Positions 24,835 through 33,047 of a stretch of DNA of 64,000 nt are shown here, in pieces. Within the stretch, counting starts at the first letter, position 1, and each line of letters opens with the position of its first letter. Made by a program: the position numbers and the translations under genes. The notes beneath the pieces are model-generated. The model ran no database searches, was not told where the DNA came from, and was given only the letters and a program-made list of their open reading frames with translations. The DNA comes from Planctomycetota bacterium. Its GTDB lineage: Bacteria; Planctomycetota; UBA8742; UBA2392. The stretch is taken from contig JADJRK010000001.1 in assembly GCA_016712285.1 (NCBI GenBank), positions 3,906,001-3,970,000 on the forward strand, given 5' to 3'.

Positions 24835-25890
24835 ATGAACTGGATGCGCTTGTTTGTCGCCGCGGCTTTAGTCGGACTCATGGTCCCGTTTGCCGTGGCG
24901 CAGGACGCAAAAAAACCGGACCGCAAGACTGAATCCAAGCCCGGCGACGGAAAGTCCGCTGACGGCAAAGACGGCAAAGAAGCCAACGCCGACCGCGGTG
25001 ACGCCAAAGCCGAGGCACTGCTCAAGCGCGCCTACACGCGCGTTCACAGCGCTGAAGCCGACGGCCTGAAGAAGCTGATGTCGGCTGCCAGCATTGAAAT
25101 CGACATCAGCGCGTTCGGCGCCGGCAAGCAGGCGTTCGAGGGCGAACTGTGGTGGAAGAGCGGCGCACCGGCAATCTGGAAAGCGTCAGAAGAGGGCGAC
25201 GAAGGCGGCAACCCGATGCTTGGCATGATCGTCCCGATCGCCAAGCAGGTGTTTGAGCCGTACCTGGCATACGTGACCGGCTTTGAAGCCTGGGACGTGC
25301 GCTTCAAGACCGCGAGCTTCAAGCTGCTTGAGCCGAAGAAGGAAGAAGGCAAAGAAGAAGGCGCCAAGGAAGACGCGAAGGCCGAAAAGGTTGACACCAT
25401 CGAGGTCACCTACGGCGACAAACGCGTCGAAACCTTCAACGTCTCAAAGAACATGGTGCTCAGCTTCACCAAGGACACCGTGATCGGCATGGCCGAGCAG
25501 GAACAGAAGGCCAAGATCACCTTCACCTTCGAGTACGAAGACCTGGGCAAGAAGCTGCGGCCCAAGAAGGTCACCGGCGACACCGAAATCGAGATGCCTG
25601 AGATTCCCGGCGAAAACGATCCCAAGAACCCGGGCGCGCCTCGCGCAGGCGGCGGCAAGGACACCCTCTCCGGCAGCATCACTGTCGAAAAGTGGGGCAA
25701 AGCCGGCGACCACGACATCGCGATTGAGCTCAAGGGCGCGGTCAGCCTCAAGAGCCTGGGCGCCGAGTTTCCTGCGGCGTTCAAGATCACCGAGCCGAAA
25801 ATCAACGACGCAGTGAAGGACGAAGACTTCCCCAAGGGTGAAGGCACCGCGCCGGAAGGCGCCGCCCCGGGCGAAGACGACGAGTTCTAG
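24835..25890 (+). CDS. Secreted hypothetical protein, Lys/Glu-rich
   Basis: Start ATG 24835 with GGAGA 5 bases upstream; the frame is open further upstream but would read through the terminator. 351 residues. Signal peptide MNWMRLFVAAALVGLMVPFA ending AVAQ, a low-complexity Lys/Asp/Gly linker (about 25-60), then a beta-rich domain with repeated strand patterns (IEIDISAFGAGKQAFEGELW, KITFTFEYEDLGKKLRPKKV, GDHDIAIELKGAVSL) interrupted by a Lys/Glu-rich segment (KKEEGKEEGAKEDAKAEKV). It may be an outer-membrane-carrier-like fold (LolA-like), but this is only a topological impression. Confidence 0.72.
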   Translation: MNWMRLFVAAALVGLMVPFAVAQDAKKPDRKTESKPGDGKSADGKDGKEANADRGDAKAEALLKRAYTRVHSAEADGLKKLMSAASIEIDISAFGAGKQAFEGELWWKSGAPAIWKASEEGDEGGNPMLGMIVPIAKQVFEPYLAYVTGFEAWDVRFKTASFKLLEPKKEEGKEEGAKEDAKAEKVDTIEVTYGDKRVETFNVSKNMVLSFTKDTVIGMAEQEQKAKITFTFEYEDLGKKLRPKKVTGDTEIEMPEIPGENDPKNPGAPRAGGGKDTLSGSITVEKWGKAGDHDIAIELKGAVSLKSLGAEFPAAFKITEPKINDAVKDEDFPKGEGTAPEGAAPGEDDEF

Positions 25891-25898
25891 CCCGCGAC

Positions 25899-25949
25899 CC
25901 CACGCGTGGGCGGGACAAGCGGGGACCGACACCTTGGGGGCCGGTCCCC
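25899..25949. terminator. Palindrome and GC hairpin after the secreted-protein gene
   Basis: CCCACGCGTGGG (25899-25910) is a perfect palindrome. GGGGACCG (25921-25928) pairs with CGGTCCCC (25942-25949). Neither has a T-run, so factor-dependent termination or transcript-end stabilisation is more likely than intrinsic termination. Confidence 0.45.
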
Positions 25950-25960
25950 GTTGCATTTAA

Positions 25961-26086
25961 GTAGTTGTCGGTTGTCGGTTGTCGGTCGTCAGGCACAGGC
26001 AGTTCTTTGTGCCTTCGTGGCTTTGTGTGAGAGGCAACTGTCTGACAACTGAAGACCGGCAACTGACAACTGACAACCGACAACTA
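25961..26086. repeat. TTGTCGG/CCGACAA word-repeat hairpin
   Basis: The left arm 25961-25992 is four copies of a TTGTCGG-like word (GTAGTTGTCGGTTGTCGGTT ...). The right arm 26032-26086 is the inverse wording (AACTGACAACTGACAACCGA, CAACTA). The loop (26001-26031) is another known word, AGTTCTTTGTGCCTTCGTGG, also seen at 11900. The right arm ends 4 bases before the ruvB stop codon, so the array fills the whole spacer between two converging genes (25891-26090). Confidence 0.75.
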
Positions 26087-26090
26087 AGGA

Positions 26091-27077
26091 CTACTTCAAC
26101 GCAGCCTTGCCCTGCTCCGTGATCACGCGCCCGCGGGGCGTTTTCTGGATCAGCCCCTGGCGTATCAGGTGCGGCTCGTAGGTGTCCTCAATCGTGTCTT
26201 CTTCTTCGCCCACGGCGACCGCAACAGTTTTCAAGCCGACTGCGATGCTGCTGCCCGCAAGGCAGCGCAAGATGCGACGGTCAAGTTCAGTCAATCCGAT
26301 GCGGTCGATACCCAGCATCGCCAAACCGCGCTCCGCAACGGGCACGTCGATGCGGCCGTCACCCTTGACCTGAGCGACGTCACGCAAGCGTTTCAGAATG
26401 CGGTTGGCAACGCGCGGTGTGCCGCGTGAACGCTGCGCCACCAGTGCCGTCGCGGCAGGCTCAATTGGCACGCCCAGCAGCTTGGCGCTGCGGGTGACGA
26501 TGGTTTGCAGATCCTCCACCGGGTATGGGTCAAGCCGTTCGAGCACGCCAAACCGCGCGCGAAATGGCGCGCTGAGCAGGCCCTCGCGTGTGGTCGCGCC
26601 GATCAGCGTGAAGTGCTGCAACGACACGCGCACGCTGCGGGCCGCGGGGCCGCTGTCGAGCATGATGTCGATGTGCCAGTCTTCCATGGCCGAGTACAGG
26701 TACTCCTCGACGGCTTTGGGCATGCGATGAATCTCGTCGATGAACAGCACGTCGCCGCGCCCGAGGTTGGTCAGCAGGCTGACCAGGTCGCCGGCGCGCT
26801 CAAGGGCGGGGCCTGAAGTTGCGTGCATGCCGACGCCCATTTCGTGTGACACCAGGTTGGCGAGCGTGGTCTTGCCCAGGCCCGGCATGCCGGAAAACAG
26901 AATGTGGTCCAACGGCTCGTTACGGCCGCGAGCCGCGGCGATGAACACCGACAGGTTCTCAACGACCTTCAGCTGGCCGACAAACTCAGCCAGTGTGCGC
27001 GGGCGCAACGCGGTTTCGTACTCAAGCTCAACCCGCTGCGAGTGCCCATTCAGAAGTTGTTCTTCATGCTCAGTCAT
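26091..27077 (-). CDS. ruvB: Holliday junction DNA helicase RuvB
   Basis: Start ATG 27077 (MTEHEEQLLNGHSQRVE). 328 residues, close to the usual ~335-350. AAA+ motifs: Walker A GMPGLGKT (63-70), Walker B VLFIDEIHRM, sensor 1 LIGATTREGLLS with arginine-finger region APFRARFG, sensor 2 GTPRVANRILKR, and the C-terminal winged helix (EPHLIRQGLIQKTPRGRVIT). RuvB drives branch migration with RuvA. ruvA and ruvC are not adjacent. A repeat block occupies the spacer between this gene and panC. Confidence 0.96.
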   Translation of the reverse strand: MTEHEEQLLNGHSQRVELEYETALRPRTLAEFVGQLKVVENLSVFIAAARGRNEPLDHILFSGMPGLGKTTLANLVSHEMGVGMHATSGPALERAGDLVSLLTNLGRGDVLFIDEIHRMPKAVEEYLYSAMEDWHIDIMLDSGPAARSVRVSLQHFTLIGATTREGLLSAPFRARFGVLERLDPYPVEDLQTIVTRSAKLLGVPIEPAATALVAQRSRGTPRVANRILKRLRDVAQVKGDGRIDVPVAERGLAMLGIDRIGLTELDRRILRCLAGSSIAVGLKTVAVAVGEEEDTIEDTYEPHLIRQGLIQKTPRGRVITEQGKAALK

Positions 27078-27121
27078 GCAACTGCCCAGTCTCGCGCGGT
27101 GGCGCGGCGAAATGCAACTAC

Positions 27122-27201
27122 CGTTGAACACGGAGAAGCAGAGTAACAGAGAAACCCAAGGCAAAAAGCAGTTCTCCGTGACTCTGTGCCTCGGTGTGAA
27201 C
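27122..27201. repeat. CACGGAG/CACAGAG word-repeat hairpin
   Basis: GTTGAACACGGAGAAGCAGA (27122-27141) followed by GTAACAGAGAAACC is answered in inverse by GTTCTCCGTGACTCTGTGCC (27171-27190) and TCGGTGTGAAC. The hairpin lies between ruvB (start 27077) and panC (stop 27244). Its words match those at 12038 and 57671. Confidence 0.72.
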
Positions 27202-27243
27202 CAGCAGCTGCAGCTTCTGGCGCCTTGGCGTCAGACACGCATT

Positions 27244-28077
27244 TCACGGCGTCAGGATCACGTTGTCGATCAGTCTTGTGCTGCCTACAAATGCGGCAAT
27301 GGCGCAGAGCGCGGGTCTGTTCACTGCATCCAGCGCGCCGAGGTCAGTCGCGTCCAGAACCTCCACGTAATCGACCCTTTCGACGTTTCCATCCAGCTCG
27401 GCCCAGCAGGCGCGCTTGAGTGTGGCGACGTCCGTCTCGCCCGCGGCCAAGCCTGTCTCTGCGGCTTGCAGTGCGCGGTAGAGGCTCAGCGCGCGCTGCC
27501 GGTCGCGATCATCTAGATAGCGGTTGCGGCTGGACATGGCCAGCCCGTCGGGCTCACGGACGGTCGGGCAGGTGATGACCTCAAGCGGCAGGTCCAAATC
27601 GCGTGCCATGCGCGTAAGCACAATCGCCTGCTGCGCGTCTTTCTGGCCAAAGTAGGCGCGAGTCGGGGCGACGATGTTGAACAGCTTGGCCACTACAGTG
27701 CACACGCCGCGAAAGTGGTTCGGGCGTGAGCGCCCGCACAGCTTGTCGGTCAGTCCTTCGACGTTGACCCACGTGGTAAACCCAGCCGGGTACATCATGA
27801 CGCTGTTGGGTGTGAACACGGCGGCTGCGCCCTCGCGCTCGCACAGATCAAGGTCGGCTTCAAGGGTGCGCGGGTACTTGTGCAGGTCTTCGCCGGGGCC
27901 GAACTGCGTCGGGTTGACGAACACACTGACGACCGTGGCGTCGTTTTCGGCCACGCTGCGGCGGATCAATGCCGCGTGGCCTTCGTGCAGAGCGCCCATC
28001 GTCGGCACAAACCCAAGGCGGCCGGCGACTCCCTTGCGGTAGCTGCGCACTGCGTCAATGCTGGTGAGTTGTTCCAT
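27244..28077 (-). CDS. panC: Pantothenate synthetase
   Basis: 277 residues. Joins pantoate and beta-alanine with ATP. Motifs: the adenylate-forming HIGH-like signature FVPTMGALHEGHAALIRR near residue 23-40, VSVFVNPTQFGPGEDLHKYP, DKLCGRSRPNHFRGVCTVVA, YFGQKDAQQ and the KMSKS-like MSSRNRYLD. The C-terminal domain is short, giving a slightly compact protein. Divergent from panD across a 147-bp shared promoter region, so supply of beta-alanine and its use may be co-regulated. Confidence 0.95.
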   Translation of the reverse strand: MEQLTSIDAVRSYRKGVAGRLGFVPTMGALHEGHAALIRRSVAENDATVVSVFVNPTQFGPGEDLHKYPRTLEADLDLCEREGAAAVFTPNSVMMYPAGFTTWVNVEGLTDKLCGRSRPNHFRGVCTVVAKLFNIVAPTRAYFGQKDAQQAIVLTRMARDLDLPLEVITCPTVREPDGLAMSSRNRYLDDRDRQRALSLYRALQAAETGLAAGETDVATLKRACWAELDGNVERVDYVEVLDATDLGALDAVNRPALCAIAAFVGSTRLIDNVILTP

Positions 28078-28224
28078 GCCGCGAGGCTAGTCAGCGCGGG
28101 TGGGCAAGCCAAGGGCCCGCAACGCAATACGAGAGCTGCCGCCGGCGTTAAGCTGGCGGGTGTCGATCCGTTGACGCTTCGGCGCCCTTGCCCTAGATTC
28201 ATGGGGCTGAACGGGAGAAACGCA

Positions 28225-28584
28225 GTGCAGATCGAGATGTTCATCGGGAAGTTGCACAAGGCAACAGTCACGCAATGCGACCTGCAGTACCAGGGCAGCG
28301 TGACCATCGACGCGGACCTGCTAGTGGCGGCGGGCATTTTGCCGTACCAGCGCGTGGACATTTACAACATCAACAACGGCAACCGCTTTTCGACCTATAC
28401 GCTTCCCGGCAAGAGCGGCAGCAAAGTCATCGGCATCAACGGCGCGGCGGCGCGGCTTTGCAACATCGGCGACCGCGTGATCATCGTGGCGTTCGGCACG
28501 TTTGAGCGCGACGAGATCAAGGATCACCAGCCCAAGGTGGTGCTGCTGAACGAGAAAAACGAAGTCATCGGCGAAGGGCACTAG
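28225..28584 (+). CDS. panD: Aspartate 1-decarboxylase (pyruvoyl enzyme)
   Basis: The start is set at GTG 28225: GGGAGA lies 6 bases upstream and the product (M)QIEMFIGKLHKATVTQ then lines up with family N-termini (M-x-x-x-M-x-x-x-K-x-H). ATG 28237 is the alternative. 119 residues. The self-processing Gly24-Ser25 site in YQGSVTID yields the pyruvoyl group; conserved Lys9, Tyr in YNINNGNRFSTY and Arg/Thr residues are present, and GAAARLCNIGDRVII is the family C-terminal core. Makes beta-alanine for pantothenate. Two bases separate its stop from the next gene. Confidence 0.94.
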   Translation: MQIEMFIGKLHKATVTQCDLQYQGSVTIDADLLVAAGILPYQRVDIYNINNGNRFSTYTLPGKSGSKVIGINGAAARLCNIGDRVIIVAFGTFERDEIKDHQPKVVLLNEKNEVIGEGH

Positions 28585-28586
28585 GG

Positions 28587-28811
28587 ATGAAGGTCGAAGA
28601 GTTTCGAGTCATAGTCCGCAGGCGCCCGTTTCGCTCTTTCCGGGTCAACTTGGCGGATGACCGACGCGTGGAAGCGCGGCACCCCGACTTTCTGTGGCTG
28701 GCCGAAGCTGGACGCACCTGCTTCATTGAAACGACTGAGGGGATTGAGATTATCGACGTGCTCTTGATCCAGTCAGTCACTCTCGACTCCACCGACAAAG
28801 ACGCCGCCTGA
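28587..28811 (+). CDS. Small conserved protein, unknown function
   Basis: 74 residues from ATG 28587: MKVEEFRVIVRRRPFRSFRV, then LADDRRVEARHPDFLWLAEA and a short beta-rich tail. The pattern RRPFRSFRVNLADxRRVEARHPDF matches my memory of small proteins common in planctomycete genomes. It is squeezed between panD (2-bp gap) and rph (TGATG overlap), so it is expressed in the same operon. The beta-strand pattern could fit an SH3-like or LSm-like fold, but no function can be assigned. Confidence 0.75.
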   Translation: MKVEEFRVIVRRRPFRSFRVNLADDRRVEARHPDFLWLAEAGRTCFIETTEGIEIIDVLLIQSVTLDSTDKDAA

Positions 28812-29551
28812 TGCCGCGCCACGACGACCGCGAGCCGGCACAGCTTCGGCCCATCAAATTCTCTCGCTGGTTTACCGTGCACGCGCCGGGCAGCGTGCTG
28901 GTCGAGTGCGGCCGCACGCGTGTCCTGTGCACCGTGATGTACGAAGATTCCGTGCCGCCATGGCTGCGCAGCGCCAATGCCCGAAAGCCCGAAGCCGAGC
29001 GCCAAGGCTGGCTTACCGCCGAGTACGCGATGTTGCCCAGCAGCACCCACACCCGCAAGCAGCGCGACAAGGGCGGCAAGGTGGATGGCCGCAGCGTCGA
29101 GATCCAGCGCCTGATCGGCCGTGCCATGCGCGCGATCATTGACCTGAAACAGATTGGCGAACGCACGCTCTGGATTGACTGCGACGTGCTGCAAGCCGAC
29201 GGCGGCACACGCTGCGCCAGCATCACCGGCGCGTACATGGCGCTATGGGACTGCCTGCTGCGCATGAAAGATGAGGGCAAGCTGAAGTACTGGCCGCTGA
29301 TTGACAGCGTGGCCGCCGTCAGCGTCGGCATCGTGGGCGGAACGCCAGTGATAGACCTCGACTACACCGAAGACTTCGCCGCCCAGACTGACATGAACGT
29401 CGTGATGACCGGCAAGGGCCGCTTCATCGAGGTGCAGGGCACAGCCGAAGAACACAGCTTCCCGCGCGAGCAATTGAACCAGCTGCTCGACCTGGCCACG
29501 CAGGGCATCACCGAGATCACAGCGCTGCAACGCGCCATCCTCGACGCCTAA
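28811..29551 (+). CDS. rph: Ribonuclease PH
   Basis: 246 residues from ATG 28811, overlapping the previous stop. Phosphorolytic 3'-5' exoribonuclease that trims tRNA 3' ends. Motifs: GSVLVECGRTRVLCTVMYED, GWLTAEYAMLPSSTHTRKQR with the RNA-contacting Arg residues, GRSVEIQRLIGRAMRAIIDL, GERTLWIDCDVLQADGGTRC and DLDYTEDFAAQTDMNVVMTG. The phosphate-binding GGTR is intact. Third gene of the panD operon. Confidence 0.96.
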   Translation: MPRHDDREPAQLRPIKFSRWFTVHAPGSVLVECGRTRVLCTVMYEDSVPPWLRSANARKPEAERQGWLTAEYAMLPSSTHTRKQRDKGGKVDGRSVEIQRLIGRAMRAIIDLKQIGERTLWIDCDVLQADGGTRCASITGAYMALWDCLLRMKDEGKLKYWPLIDSVAAVSVGIVGGTPVIDLDYTEDFAAQTDMNVVMTGKGRFIEVQGTAEEHSFPREQLNQLLDLATQGITEITALQRAILDA

Positions 29552-29560
29552 GCCTGCCGC

Positions 29561-32500
29561 TTACTTCGTGGCGCTGGCTTGGTCTTCGGCCATGTGGCAC
29601 TTCTTGTACTTCTTGCCTGAGCCGCAGTGACAGGGGTCGTTGGGGCCCGGCGTTTTGCTTTTCTCGCGTGCTCGATAGCCGGTGTTGCCTGAAGCGTTGG
29701 GGTTGGCTGCAGCCTCCATCTGGCGCCGTGTCTGCTGTTGCGCCTCGGTCGGTTGCGGCAATGAGCCACCACCGCTGGTGCTGGTTACGCCCGGTGCACT
29801 CGGGTGGACGGCTGTGCTGGCCGGCGACGCGATGCCCTTGGGCTGCGGCGCGTTCTCGAACTTGACCTCGATGCGGAACAGCGTCGAGATGATTTCCATG
29901 TCCACGTCGTCGAGCATGACCTCGAATATCTCGTGGCCCTTCTTCTTGTACGCGTCCTTAGGATCTTTCTGGGCGTAGCTTTCCCAGTGGATGCTGCCCT
30001 TGAGCACTTCGAGATTCTTGAGGTGCTGCTTCCAGTGTTCGTCGATGCTCTGCAGCAGCAGGTAGCGCTCAAGCTGGCGCATGCGGCCGTGGTCTTTGCG
30101 GCCGGCGGGCGTTTTCATTACTTCGCCGTCGGGGCCGGCGCAGATCGTCTTTTCGCGTTCTTCGTAAAGCTTTCTGGCGATCTCGAGCAGGTGCTCTTTG
30201 AGCGCCTTGGCGTGGTCCAGGCCACCTTCGCCCTTGGGCATGTCCGCCGGGTTGATCTCTTCGTTGAACGCCTTCTGGAAGTCCGCAGCGATTTCGCCCA
30301 GTTCCCACATCTCGGCGCGCTCGACATTCTTCATCACGTGGCGCTCAACCGATGCCTGGATCACGTTGTCCAGTCGGTCGGTGATCGCGGCGCGAAGTTT
30401 CTCTCCATGGATGCGGCCGCGCACCGTGTGGGCAAGGCGGAAAACTGCCTCTTCGCAGGGTATGTCGCGCAGGGCGTCTTCTGAAATCTCGGCTTCGTGT
30501 TCCTTGTCGGCCCACTGTGACAGTTCCTTGGCCACCTTGGCCGAGAAGCGGGTCTTGTCGGTGATCTTGTCCACGCCGTCGATGCGTTTGATCTCGGCGC
30601 GCACGTGGTTGCGAATCTCGCCCTCCAGGGCAAAGAAGTCGCCGCGAGACAGGCCGCCGAGGAACACCTGGCGCATGCGATATACGGCTTTGCGCTGGCC
30701 GTTGTTTACGTCGTCGTACTCAATCAGGTTTTTGCGGATGTCGAAGTTGCGCTGCTCGACCTTCTTCTGGGCGCGCTCGACGCTGCCGCTGACCATCTTG
30801 CTCTGGATCGGCTGGCCGTCTTTCAGCCCCAGCGACTGCATGACCGCTTTAATGCGCGGGCCCGCAAACAGGCGCATCAGGTCGTCTTCAAGGCTCAGGA
30901 AAAAGTGGCTGCTGCCGGGGTCGCCCTGGCGGCCGCACCGGCCACGCAGCTGGTTGTCGATGCGGCGCGACTCGTGTCGCTCGGTGCCGATCACGCACAA
31001 GCCGCCGAGCTTGACGATTTCGTCGTGTTCGGCTTCGCAGGCGGGCTGGTACTTCTTGGCGCGCTCACTGAGCAGCTCGTCGAATTGGACCTCGGCGGTC
31101 AGCAGCACGTCGCGCGGCACGGTCCAGCTTGCGGCCTGCTTGAACTCGTCGGGCAGCAGCGACTCGACGGAGATGCCTTCCTTCTTCAGTTCCTGCAGCG
31201 CCATGTACTTCGGGTTGCCGCCCAGCAGAATGTCGGTGCCACGGCCGGCCATGTTGGTGGCGACGGTGATGTTGCCCTTCTTGCCGGCTTGCGCGACGAT
31301 GTCGGCTTCGCGTTCGTGGTACTTGGCGTTGAGCACGTTGTGTTCGAGGCCCGCGGCTTTCAGCAGGCGGCCCAGGTGTTCCGACTTCTCGACGCTGGTC
31401 GTGCCGACCAGGATCGGCCTGCCCTCTTTGTGTACCTTTTCGATTTCCGCGACGATGGCGTTCCACTTTTCGTTCGTGGTGCCGTAGATCAGGTCTTCGT
31501 TGTCTTTGCGGACGAGCTTGCGGTTCGTCGGCACGGCGACGACATCGAGCTTGTAGATTTTGGCGAATTCGTTGGCCTCGGTCATGGCGGTGCCGGTCAT
31601 GCCCGAGAGCTTGTTGTACAGCTTGAAATAGTTCTGCAGCGTAATGGTGGCCAGCGTGAAGCTTTCGGCTTTCGGCACCAGCTCGTGCTTGGCTTCTACA
31701 GCCTGGTGCAAGCCGTCTGACCAGCGCCGGCCGTGCTGCATGCGGCCCGTGAACTCGTCCACGATCACGACCTCGGGGCCGTGGTCGCCGTCGTAGATCA
31801 CGTAGTCTTTGTCCAGCAGGAACAGGTTGTGCGCGCGCAGGGCCTGTTCAATCAGGTGCGGCCACTCCATGTGCGCGCCGTCGTACAGGTTCTTGATGCC
31901 CAGCGCTTGTTCTACTTTGCGCACGCCCGTTTCACTGAGCAGGCACTGGCTTTCTTTTTCCTTCTTCTCGAAGTCGTAGTCGTTCAGCGCGTCCTGGTAC
32001 AGCTTGCGGTCCTGCATCATGGCGGCTTTGCCGTGCTTGGCCTCAAGCTTCTCTTTCAGGTCCATCGCGTCTACGCCCTTGAGCGTCTTTGCGATTTGCG
32101 ACGCGCGGGCGTATTTTTCGGCGGTGCCCTCGGGGCTGCCGCTGATGATCAGCGGCGTGCGCGCTTCGTCGATCAGGATGCTGTCCACTTCGTCGATCAC
32201 GGCAAAATGCAGGTCGCGCTGGCACTGCTGGCGCGGGTTGACCTTCATGTTGTCGCGCAGGTAGTCAAAGCCGAATTCGTTGTTCGTGCCGTAAGTGACG
32301 TCGCGCCCGTACATCGCGCGGCGTTCTTCGTTGTCCATGTCGGACTGGATCCAGCCGCAGGTCATGCCTAGCAGGCCCAGCACGCGGCCCTGTTCTTCGG
32401 CGTCGCGCCGCGCCAGGTAGTCGTTGACTGTCACGACGTGCACGCCGCGGCCCTCAAGGGCGTTCAGGTACGCAGCCAGGGTCGCGACGAAAGTCTTGCC

Positions 32501-32872
32501 TTCGCCGGTGACCATTTCGCTGATCATGCCCTGGTGCAGGACCATGCCGCCCATCAGCTGGACTGGAAAGTGCGCCTTGTAGGGCACTTCTTCGCCGGTG
32601 TTGGGGTCTTTGACCCAGCGCTTGCCGCCCAGCATGCGCCACGATGCTTCGCGCACGGCGGCAAATGCGTCCACCAGCAAGTCGTTCAGCGTTTCGCCGT
32701 CGCGCAGGCGATTCTTGAACTCTTCGGTCTTGGCCTTGAGCTGTTCGTCGCTGAGCGCGTTGGTCTCAGGAAACTTGGCGATAATCGCGTCGATCGAGGG
32801 CTGGAACGAACGCACCAGCCGTTCGTTGCGCGTGCCGATGAAGAAACGCAGAACCGTGTCAACAACACCCAT
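29561..32872 (-). CDS. secA: Preprotein translocase ATPase SecA
   Basis: 1103 residues, longer than the E. coli protein (about 900), as is common in planctomycetes. Motor domain 1: MVTGEGKTFVATLAAYL (Walker A) and VIDEVDSILIDEARTPLIIS (DEAD-type Walker B). The preprotein-crosslinking domain follows, then GMTGTAMTEANEFAKIY, ATNMAGRGTDILLGGNP and LRGRCGRQGDPGSSHFFLSL (motor 2). The C-terminal linker is Pro/Gln-rich and ends in a zinc site NDPCHCGSGKKYKKCH for SecB or ribosome contact. An additional segment of ~50 residues (LPDEFKQAASWTVPRDVLLT) lies in motor 2. It stands alone, converging with rph. Confidence 0.97.
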   Translation of the reverse strand: MGVVDTVLRFFIGTRNERLVRSFQPSIDAIIAKFPETNALSDEQLKAKTEEFKNRLRDGETLNDLLVDAFAAVREASWRMLGGKRWVKDPNTGEEVPYKAHFPVQLMGGMVLHQGMISEMVTGEGKTFVATLAAYLNALEGRGVHVVTVNDYLARRDAEEQGRVLGLLGMTCGWIQSDMDNEERRAMYGRDVTYGTNNEFGFDYLRDNMKVNPRQQCQRDLHFAVIDEVDSILIDEARTPLIISGSPEGTAEKYARASQIAKTLKGVDAMDLKEKLEAKHGKAAMMQDRKLYQDALNDYDFEKKEKESQCLLSETGVRKVEQALGIKNLYDGAHMEWPHLIEQALRAHNLFLLDKDYVIYDGDHGPEVVIVDEFTGRMQHGRRWSDGLHQAVEAKHELVPKAESFTLATITLQNYFKLYNKLSGMTGTAMTEANEFAKIYKLDVVAVPTNRKLVRKDNEDLIYGTTNEKWNAIVAEIEKVHKEGRPILVGTTSVEKSEHLGRLLKAAGLEHNVLNAKYHEREADIVAQAGKKGNITVATNMAGRGTDILLGGNPKYMALQELKKEGISVESLLPDEFKQAASWTVPRDVLLTAEVQFDELLSERAKKYQPACEAEHDEIVKLGGLCVIGTERHESRRIDNQLRGRCGRQGDPGSSHFFLSLEDDLMRLFAGPRIKAVMQSLGLKDGQPIQSKMVSGSVERAQKKVEQRNFDIRKNLIEYDDVNNGQRKAVYRMRQVFLGGLSRGDFFALEGEIRNHVRAEIKRIDGVDKITDKTRFSAKVAKELSQWADKEHEAEISEDALRDIPCEEAVFRLAHTVRGRIHGEKLRAAITDRLDNVIQASVERHVMKNVERAEMWELGEIAADFQKAFNEEINPADMPKGEGGLDHAKALKEHLLEIARKLYEEREKTICAGPDGEVMKTPAGRKDHGRMRQLERYLLLQSIDEHWKQHLKNLEVLKGSIHWESYAQKDPKDAYKKKGHEIFEVMLDDVDMEIISTLFRIEVKFENAPQPKGIASPASTAVHPSAPGVTSTSGGGSLPQPTEAQQQTRRQMEAAANPNASGNTGYRAREKSKTPGPNDPCHCGSGKKYKKCHMAEDQASATK

Positions 32873-33047
32873 CGTCTACTCGATCCAGCCTGTCAGGAAA
32901 GTCGCAAGCTATCGTCTGCCGAAAGGGGCGGTTATACTCATGCCCACGCTTCCGTGGGACTGTCAATCTTTGATTCCCGTAAACGGATGCCGGGCTTTCT
33001 TTGTTTCGGGTTTGTTTTCGGCAACTGCCATTGCCAAGGAGCGCCCG

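Noticed and set aside
28078..28224. Riboswitch in the panC/panD spacer
   Set aside because: No recognised riboswitch pattern; a shared divergent promoter region is sufficient.
30198..31720. Two long plus-strand frames inside secA
   Set aside because: Antisense shadows of secA, which has all its motifs on the minus strand.
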